In this document: positions 1-5,022 of the stretch, one piece after another
Numbering within the stretch: the first letter of the stretch is position 1
Layout: each line of letters opens with the position of its first letter
NCBI GenBank assembly: GCA_937967875.1
Contig: CALBTQ010000737.1
Location: 1-7,629 of the forward strand
DNA: 7,629 nucleotides
Source of the DNA: an uncultured Pseudomonadota bacterium
GTDB lineage: Bacteria; Lernaellota; Lernaellaia; Lernaellales; Lernaellaceae
Direction of reading: 5' to 3'
Program-made: the position numbers and the translations under genes
The notes under the pieces: model-generated
Databases searched by the model: none
The model's input: only the letters and a program-made list of their open reading frames with translations
What the model was told of the DNA's origin: nothing

Positions 1-1445
1 AAATCAACGATTGGATCGGTTACAACGTCGCGCAGATCGTGCATGAAGTCGAGCAGACCATCGTCACGCAGGCGCAACCGGAACTGCAAATCATCACCCA
101 ACGATATACGCACGACCGCGAGACGCTGGGCTATCAGCCGGGCGAATTCGGCGCGTACAACCTGGCCGGCGAATTTCAGGAATACCAACGCGGCGCGATG
201 TTGTGCGGTACGCTGCCGTCCAAATTGTACGACAGCATTGCCGATTGCGATGCGCCCGACACCACGCTGGTCGACGGCTACCTGGGCTGCCTGATCGATC
301 TGAACTGGCCGATCTTTGCCGGCTATGTCGAGATGTTCCAGCAATCGCCGATCAGCGTGGCGCAAATCGGCGACCAGTACTTTTTCACCGTTCCCGGCGA
401 GCCGCTGGCGCACTTGGCGGTGGATATCCGCGAGCGGATGGCCGAGGCGCTGAACATCGACGTTTCCCGGACCAACACCATCGGCTACGCGCAAAATTAC
501 ATCTTCTACATTCCGCAGGATTGGAACTGGTGGCAGGGCGGCGGCGAGACCGAGGGCAGCCTGTTCGGCTGGCGCATGGGGCCGTGGCTGACCGATGAAA
601 TCGGTCGCCTCGCATTGCGGCTGGGCAATGACGATCTGACGCCCGTGCCCGATCCGGCGCCGAAGCTGTACTACCAGGATGATGAACCGTTCACCGCCGA
701 GCTGTCCGAACACGGCGGCGAAATGGCCGTGCAGCCCAAGGCCTCGTATCGACGTATGCAGACCGTTGTTTTCGCATGGCACGGCGGCCACCCGGAGGTG
801 GATCGTTTCACGGTCACCCTGCAGCGACTGGAGGGCGATTCCTTCGTCGATGTGCTGCGGTCCAACGGCGCGCCCTACACGGAAAAGGGGTGGGAGATGG
901 CCGTGCGCCTCGACGCCGATCCGTCCTTCATGTGGCAGCATCAGGCGCAGTCGCGCGATTTTGTGTACACCGTCGATTGGGAAACGATGTGGGACGATCC
1001 GTCCGGAACGCTGCGTTTCGCGGTGAACGGCTTGGTGCAGACCGACCAGGGCGCGCAACCCTACAACGTGTACTCCGATGCGTTTGAGCTGCTGCCCACC
1101 GACGCAGTTACGCTCGACTATCTGTCGGCGGAGCAAGTGGGTGAGGCGTGGATTATCCGCGCGACCGCCGCGTACCCGCCGGACCCGGTCGGCGCGCGGC
1201 GCATGCGTTCACCCTGGGCCGGCGGCGGGCATCCGGCGATCGTTTCGGGCGGCGCGGCTACGGCGATCGTGGAATGGAGCGACACGACCGCCACCGAGTG
1301 TTCACTGAACTACGATGCCGTTTCCCACACGCTCATCGGTCAGTTGCCGCAGCCTAAAGCGAGCATCGCCGCGGTGCGCATCGCGGCGGGCGCGTTCGAC
1401 GACGGATACGGCAATACGAACGCCGACGCTGTTCAAACGCCTTAA
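1..1445 (+). CDS. Neutral/alkaline ceramidase-like protein, C-terminal part (5' end outside window)
   Basis: Enzymes of this family hydrolyse the amide bond of ceramide to sphingosine and fatty acid and are usually exported. The frame is open from base 3 and stops at TAA 1443-1445, giving 480 visible codons. The GTG at 39 is internal, because homologous-looking sequence (INDWIGYN) precedes it. Counting from base 3, the family signature is the run VPGEP (Glu about 133) followed by GYAQNYIFYIP (Tyr about 169) and EGSLFGW...GPWL (about 185-196). These Glu and Tyr residues sit where known neutral ceramidases have two of their zinc ligands. An Ig-like C-terminal domain follows at about 250-362 (TVVFAWHGGHPE, FTVTLQRLE, GTLRFAVNG, YNVYSDAFEL). 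About 115 further residues form what looks like an extra beta domain ending in DDGYGNTNAD. The His zinc ligands, catalytic Ser and any signal peptide lie upstream and cannot be seen. The family call comes from motif recognition only. The gene converges with the P1 peptidase and shares its stop region. Confidence 0.8.
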   Translation, partial: INDWIGYNVAQIVHEVEQTIVTQAQPELQIITQRYTHDRETLGYQPGEFGAYNLAGEFQEYQRGAMLCGTLPSKLYDSIADCDAPDTTLVDGYLGCLIDLNWPIFAGYVEMFQQSPISVAQIGDQYFFTVPGEPLAHLAVDIRERMAEALNIDVSRTNTIGYAQNYIFYIPQDWNWWQGGGETEGSLFGWRMGPWLTDEIGRLALRLGNDDLTPVPDPAPKLYYQDDEPFTAELSEHGGEMAVQPKASYRRMQTVVFAWHGGHPEVDRFTVTLQRLEGDSFVDVLRSNGAPYTEKGWEMAVRLDADPSFMWQHQAQSRDFVYTVDWETMWDDPSGTLRFAVNGLVQTDQGAQPYNVYSDAFELLPTDAVTLDYLSAEQVGEAWIIRATAAYPPDPVGARRMRSPWAGGGHPAIVSGGAATAIVEWSDTTATECSLNYDAVSHTLIGQLPQPKASIAAVRIAAGAFDDGYGNTNADAVQTP

Positions 1446-2689
1446 TCGTCTTTCTTTTTCTTGAGCGGCAGATAGGGCAGCAGCTTGGCTCCGGCGGCGG
1501 TGGCTTGGTCCAGCAGGCTGATTTTATCGCGGCGGCCGTGCGGGCTTTTAAGCGAAATATCTTCGATAATCGGAATGTGGTGGCGCACGATCAATTTGCG
1601 CACATCGTCCAGCGGCAGCGCCGGCGCATAGTGATGATTGATGCCGGTCATTTCCTCGGCCATGCACAACGCGTTGAGAATCGCCTCCTCGGTCGCTTCG
1701 ATCACCGCCCGGTACAGCGGGTCCATGTAATCGTCGTTGAGAATCTTCAGATCGTACGTGCGCTTGCGCGTCGAGCGCGGCACCTTGTTGGCGGTGGAAA
1801 AAGCCAGCACGATCTCGCCGGACCCGTGTGCCGCATACGAGCCGACGCGCCCGATGCCCAACGCGACGCGCTTGGACAGGCGATTCAATTGATGCGCCGA
1901 GAGCGGCGCGTTGGTGGCGAGCACGGCGATGATGCTGCCATAGTTTTCCTTGCGCAGGCGCAGGTCGCGATACTGGGGTGTGAGGATGCGTCCGACCGGC
2001 AGACCGTCGATGCGCAGATCCTGCATGCGGCCGAAGTTGCTCATTACCAGAATGCCGACCAGATACCCGCCCAGGTGCGTCGGCAGTTTGCGCGACGAGG
2101 CGCCGATGCCGCCTTTGAAATCGCAGGTGATCATTCCGGTGCCGCCGCCGACGTTGCCCTCGGCGACCGGACCGCCGCGCGCCGCTTCGATCGCCTCGTA
2201 CACATGCGCTTCGGTGATGTGTCGCCCGGCGATATCGTTGAGCCACGAATCGTCGCACTCGCCGACCAGGGGAATGATCACATCATGTTCGCGGCCGATG
2301 CCCGGGTGTTTTTCGACCATGTACTTGACCAGCGCCTGCGAGCATGCGCCCACGGCGAGCGTGTTGGTCAGCAGGATCGGCGTTTCGATCAAGCCCCATT
2401 CTTGCACTTGCGTCAGGCCGGTGATTTCCCCCGCGCCGTTGAGGACGTAACACCCGCCGATCAGCCGTTCCATGAAGATATTTCGGCCGTTGGGTAAAAT
2501 GGCGGTCACGCCGGTGCGCACTGGGCCCTGACCGCGCACCAGGCGGCCGGTTCCCTTGACGATGGTTGAGTGCCCGACCAACACGCCGGGCACATCGGTG
2601 ATGGAATTGAGCGTTCCGGGCGGATAATGCCCGAGTTGCAGACCCAACGCACGCAGCCGCCGACGGGGCGACCGACCGGGGTGATTCAT
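1442..2689 (-). CDS. P1-family peptidase (DmpA/BapA type, L-aminopeptidase/D-esterase or beta-aminopeptidase)
   Basis: A 415-residue N-terminal-nucleophile-type hydrolase. Known relatives cleave themselves into alpha and beta chains and then release N-terminal residues from short peptides; DmpA acts on L-residues and D-amino-acid amides or esters, BapA on beta-amino-acid peptides. Family blocks in order: SITDVPGVLVGHST (29-42), RTGVTAILP (58-66), NGAGEITGL (84-92), EWGLIETPILLTNTLAVG (97-114), the VGGGTGM loop (180-186), FKGGIGASSR (191-200), VGILVMSNFG (211-220), NYGSIIAVLATNAPL (249-263), GIGRVGSYAAHGSGEI (278-292) and AFSTAN (296-301). Expected processing is Gly251|Ser252, next to DmpA Gly249|Ser250; Asn218 and Ser290 match DmpA's Asn218 and Ser288. 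That gives an alpha chain of 251 and a beta chain of 164 residues. The C-terminus is longer than in DmpA (375 aa in all) and ends in a Lys-rich LKKKKDD. No signal peptide is seen, so a cytoplasmic location is likely. The ATG directly abuts the ATP-grasp stop codon. Exact substrate specificity is open. Confidence 0.92.
   Translation of the reverse strand: MNHPGRSPRRRLRALGLQLGHYPPGTLNSITDVPGVLVGHSTIVKGTGRLVRGQGPVRTGVTAILPNGRNIFMERLIGGCYVLNGAGEITGLTQVQEWGLIETPILLTNTLAVGACSQALVKYMVEKHPGIGREHDVIIPLVGECDDSWLNDIAGRHITEAHVYEAIEAARGGPVAEGNVGGGTGMITCDFKGGIGASSRKLPTHLGGYLVGILVMSNFGRMQDLRIDGLPVGRILTPQYRDLRLRKENYGSIIAVLATNAPLSAHQLNRLSKRVALGIGRVGSYAAHGSGEIVLAFSTANKVPRSTRKRTYDLKILNDDYMDPLYRAVIEATEEAILNALCMAEEMTGINHHYAPALPLDDVRKLIVRHHIPIIEDISLKSPHGRRDKISLLDQATAAGAKLLPYLPLKKKKDD
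1934..1939 (-). other. Predicted autoproteolytic site Gly251|Ser252 of the P1 peptidase
   Basis: The codons GGC (1939-1937) and AGC (1936-1934) encode the Gly-Ser of NYG|SIIAVLATNAPL. In DmpA the same junction (Gly249|Ser250) is cut during self-processing and the new N-terminal Ser is the nucleophile. Both flanks follow the family pattern, and the position differs by only two residues, so the enzyme is predicted to mature. This is an inference by analogy. Confidence 0.7.
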
Positions 2690-4729
2690 TTAGTCGCGCC
2701 TTTTTTTGGCCCTTTGACTCGATTTGAGACGGCGAATGGCTGGGGCCATGATTTCACCGATCAGCGTTCGATAATCCATATTGGCGCTTTGCGCGATCAG
2801 ACACAAGTCGGACCACCCCGGCGTCAGGCCGGGCAGCGGATTGCACTCGATGAAGTGGACTTTACCCTTTTTATCCAGCCGTACGTCCACCCGCCCGACG
2901 TCGCGGCAGCCCAGGGCGATGAACGAGTTGCGGGCCACCCGCTCCAGATCGCGCAACAACGCCGGGTCCACCTTGGCCGGCGTATCGTAGCGGATTTCAT
3001 CGACGGCAGTCAGTTTGTGTTCGAAGCTGTACACCGGATTTTTCTTTTCTGGGTTGACGAAAACGATCTCCATCGGTGGCAACACGATCGGTCGATATTC
3101 GCCCAACAGTCCGAGGGTGAATTCGCGCCCGGGCAGGAATTCCTCGACCAGCACCGGTTGCAGGTAGCGCGCGTACATCTTGTTGACGGCCTCGCGCAGT
3201 TCGGCCTCGTTTTCGACGACGCTCTTGTCCAGCACGCCTTTGGAACTGCCTTCGGCCACCGGTTTGACCAGCACCGGAAATTCCAGATCGCGCGGCAGCC
3301 GCTCGCGGCCGGTGCGCATCAACCAGAACTTGGGCGTGGACACGCCCGCCTGCAGCACGATGCGTTTGGACAACCCTTTATCCAACGCCAGCGAGAGCGT
3401 CGCCGGGTCCGAGCCGGTGTAGGGAATGTCGAGCAACTCGAGAATCGAAGGCACGTGCGATTCGCGATTGCGCCCGGCCAATCCCTCAGCGATGTTGAAC
3501 ACGAAGTCCACCGGCGTCGAGGAAATCACCGACAGGAAATCGGCGGTGGCCTCCATCGGAATGACCTCGTGGCCGTACGAGGCGATGGCCTCGGCGATGG
3601 AATTGACCGTGGTCGGGCTGTCGTATTCGGCTTCGCTGTCGTCGTCGCTTTCGCTGTGCGGCACGATGCGCTTGAGGTTGAAGGTCAGACCGACGCGCAG
3701 AATTTGCTTTTTGCGCGCGCCGTTCCTGCGCATCGCCACGTTCTGGCGCAGAGCCGCGCTGTTGAGAATCTGCTTGACCACATCGGCGATCGTCGGCAGA
3801 CCGGCTTGGGCGGCGGACAGGTAAATGCCCGATCCCGGCTCCAGGCTGGGCAGAGCGTTGATTTCGATGAAGTAAATGCGGCCGTCCGGCGTAATGCGGT
3901 AATCGATGCGTCCCAGGTCGCGCAATCCGATGGTCGTGTAAATTTTCTGCGAATAGGCCAGCAGCATGCGCTCCTGTTCGGGAGTGATGCCGGCCGGCAC
4001 GTGCACCGATACGGCTTCGGAATGGATTTGTTTCAGATCGAAATCGTAGATGTTGTAGCGTCGTTTGGCCGCCTCGACCGCGTCGATGTGGTAGCCCACC
4101 GGCGGCAATACGCCGTTGGTTTTCGGCGAAGCTTTTTCCAGGAAAGGAACCGCCACGTCCTTGCCGGTGATGAATTCCTCGACCAGCACGCCGCTGGGGT
4201 AGCGGGCCAGTAATTCGCGAACGGCGCCGCGCAAGGCGACCGGATCATCGATAATCGAATCCTGTGTGATGCCCTTGGAACTGCCTTCGAAGTTCGGCTT
4301 GACCATGACCGGATAGGTCAATTCGGGATCGTACCAGGCGCGTTCCGGCTCGAAATAAGCCCAACGCGGCGTGGGAATGCCATGGGCGGCGACGGTCAGC
4401 TTGGTTAAATGCTTGTCGAGTGTGACCGTGCATACGTGCGCGTCCGACCCGGTGAACGGCAAGCCGAGCTGATCGAACAAGGCGGGAAAAAACGCTTCAC
4501 GGTAACGGCCGGTGCGACCTTCGGCCGTGTTGAAAACCATATCCGGGCTTAGCGCTTCCAACCGGGCCACCAGGCGTGTGGCGGGGCCGGAGGCTTCCAG
4601 CAATTCCACTTCGTGTCCAAGCTGGCGCATGGCGGCGGAAAGGGCATCGATGGTTTCCGGCCGATCGAACTCGGCCTCCTCCTCGCTGATCGTATGCTGG
4701 AGGTTGTAGGTAAACACAATCTTCATCAT
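2690..4729 (-). CDS. Tandem two-unit ATP-grasp ligase, D-Ala-D-Ala-ligase-like
   Basis: A 679-residue protein formed by two complete copies of a Ddl-like ATP-grasp enzyme, copy 1 at about 1-337 and copy 2 at about 343-679. ATP-grasp ligases join a carboxylate, activated as acyl phosphate, to an amine. Matching motifs, copy 1 then copy 2: VFNTAEG 65-71 / VFNIAEG 410-416; FTGSD 92 / YTGSD 437; LDK 104 / LDK 449; VKP 143 / VKP 488; EGSSKG 148 / EGSSKG 493; VLVEEF 181 / VLVEEF 526; GLRDLGRID 268 / GCRDVGRVD 607; FIEINALP 287 / FIECNPLP 626. Lysines, acidic metal ligands and Asn are therefore present in both halves, so both may be active. The Ddl N-terminal GGxSxE signature is replaced by an acidic stretch (EEEAEFD, DSEAEYD), and the Ddl substrate-loop Tyr-Lys-Tyr pattern is not kept, so a cell-wall Ddl role is unlikely. 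The linker (about 331-342) and the C-terminus (about 664-679) are both Arg/Lys-rich. No signal peptide is present. First gene of a two-gene unit; the substrate is unknown. Confidence 0.9.
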   Translation of the reverse strand: MMKIVFTYNLQHTISEEEAEFDRPETIDALSAAMRQLGHEVELLEASGPATRLVARLEALSPDMVFNTAEGRTGRYREAFFPALFDQLGLPFTGSDAHVCTVTLDKHLTKLTVAAHGIPTPRWAYFEPERAWYDPELTYPVMVKPNFEGSSKGITQDSIIDDPVALRGAVRELLARYPSGVLVEEFITGKDVAVPFLEKASPKTNGVLPPVGYHIDAVEAAKRRYNIYDFDLKQIHSEAVSVHVPAGITPEQERMLLAYSQKIYTTIGLRDLGRIDYRITPDGRIYFIEINALPSLEPGSGIYLSAAQAGLPTIADVVKQILNSAALRQNVAMRRNGARKKQILRVGLTFNLKRIVPHSESDDDSEAEYDSPTTVNSIAEAIASYGHEVIPMEATADFLSVISSTPVDFVFNIAEGLAGRNRESHVPSILELLDIPYTGSDPATLSLALDKGLSKRIVLQAGVSTPKFWLMRTGRERLPRDLEFPVLVKPVAEGSSKGVLDKSVVENEAELREAVNKMYARYLQPVLVEEFLPGREFTLGLLGEYRPIVLPPMEIVFVNPEKKNPVYSFEHKLTAVDEIRYDTPAKVDPALLRDLERVARNSFIALGCRDVGRVDVRLDKKGKVHFIECNPLPGLTPGWSDLCLIAQSANMDYRTLIGEIMAPAIRRLKSSQRAKKRRD
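2699..2703 (-). promoter_or_regulatory. Ribosome binding site candidate for the P1 peptidase, inside the ATP-grasp gene
   Basis: The minus strand reads AAAGG here, within the last Lys-Lys-Arg codons of the ATP-grasp gene, nine bases before the peptidase ATG (2689-2687). Because the upstream TAA (2692-2690) touches this ATG, ribosomes ending on the first gene are placed at the second start. Translational coupling is likely. Confidence 0.5.
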
Positions 4730-4730
4730 C

Positions 4731-4737
4731 TCACCTT
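4731..4737 (-). promoter_or_regulatory. Ribosome binding site of the ATP-grasp gene, with two adjacent ATG starts
   Basis: The minus strand reads AAGGTGAG followed by ATGATG. From the AAGG core the spacing is 4 bases to the first ATG (4729) and 7 to the second (4726). The second has the more usual spacing, so the true start may be 4726 (678 residues, MKIVFTYN). The difference is one Met. Confidence 0.65.
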
Positions 4738-4766
4738 AATTTCAGTGTTTATGGATCAAGGCAAAA

Positions 4767-4772
4767 ATTATA
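4767..4772 (-). promoter_or_regulatory. Candidate sigma-70-type -10 box for the ATP-grasp/P1 peptidase unit
   Basis: The minus strand has a perfect TATAAT at 4772-4767, followed by an AT-rich run, 37 bases before the ATG. This would give a short leader of about 30 bases holding the ribosome site. No good TTGACA-like -35 box is present at 16-18 bases upstream (the sequence there is CACCCG-like), so the promoter is weak, activator-dependent, or read by another sigma factor. Confidence 0.45.
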
Positions 4773-4970
4773 AGACGATGATCAGCAACCGGGTGGGCAT
4801 AGATCGCAAGTAGGGCAATGACGAAGAAGAACGGCCGAGATCGCCTCTTTGTTCGACCGGCAAAAAATTTTCGCTAGCTTGCCAGCCATGAATATCACTC
4901 CCCATAGGCAACATCCGAAAAAAACATACTACGATATTTTTAAAGATCAACAACTAATCGGGGGGTGGAT

Positions 4971-5000
4971 AAAAAAAAGGGCGCGGCCGAAACCGCGCCC
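4971..5000 (-). terminator. Rho-independent terminator of the subtilase gene
   Basis: On the minus strand, GGGCGCGG (5000-4993), a six-base loop TTTCGG and the perfect complement CCGCGCCC (4986-4979) are followed at once by eight T residues (4978-4971). The 8-bp stem is all G-C. It begins 22 bases after the subtilase TGA (5025-5023) and separates this gene from the ATP-grasp unit. Confidence 0.93.
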
Positions 5001-5022
5001 CGAGTCGCTGGGTTATTGTTGG

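Larger units (their letters stand above)
4730..5022. other. Intergenic region between the ATP-grasp gene and the subtilase gene
   Basis: This 293-base gap is clearly richer in A and T than the flanking genes. Reading leftwards on the minus strand, it holds the subtilase terminator (5000-4971), an AT-rich stretch, and the TATAAT box and ribosome site of the ATP-grasp gene. A second, weaker promoter pair, TTGTTG (4953-4948) and TAGTAT (4931-4926) with a 16-base spacer, can be read on the minus strand but would give a leader of nearly 200 bases. A short imperfect inverted repeat around GCTGGCAAGCTAGC (about 4873-4886) is too small to call an operator. No convincing small gene was seen. Confidence 0.6.

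Noticed and set aside
39..41. GTG at 39 as the ceramidase start
   Set aside because: The frame is open to the window edge, and essential parts of the family (His zinc ligands, catalytic Ser) must lie upstream, so this is an internal Val codon.
1505..2497. 330-codon open frame on the plus strand opposite the P1 peptidase
   Set aside because: Antisense shadow; the peptidase motifs on the minus strand explain the sequence fully.
2570..4213. 547-codon open frame on the plus strand opposite the ATP-grasp gene
   Set aside because: It starts inside the peptidase gene and runs antisense through strongly recognisable ATP-grasp motifs. The translation is His/Arg/Gln-rich and has no domain.
2690..4729. 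Calling the ATP-grasp gene ddl (cell-wall D-Ala-D-Ala ligase)
   Set aside because: The Ddl N-terminal signature and the substrate-loop Tyr-Lys-Tyr pattern are not kept and the protein is a double unit; only the fold and ATP site are supported.
4768..4953. Possible 61-residue small protein on the minus strand in the intergenic region
   Set aside because: It starts at TTG with no good ribosome site, has no recognisable pattern, and would overlap the TATAAT box of the next gene.
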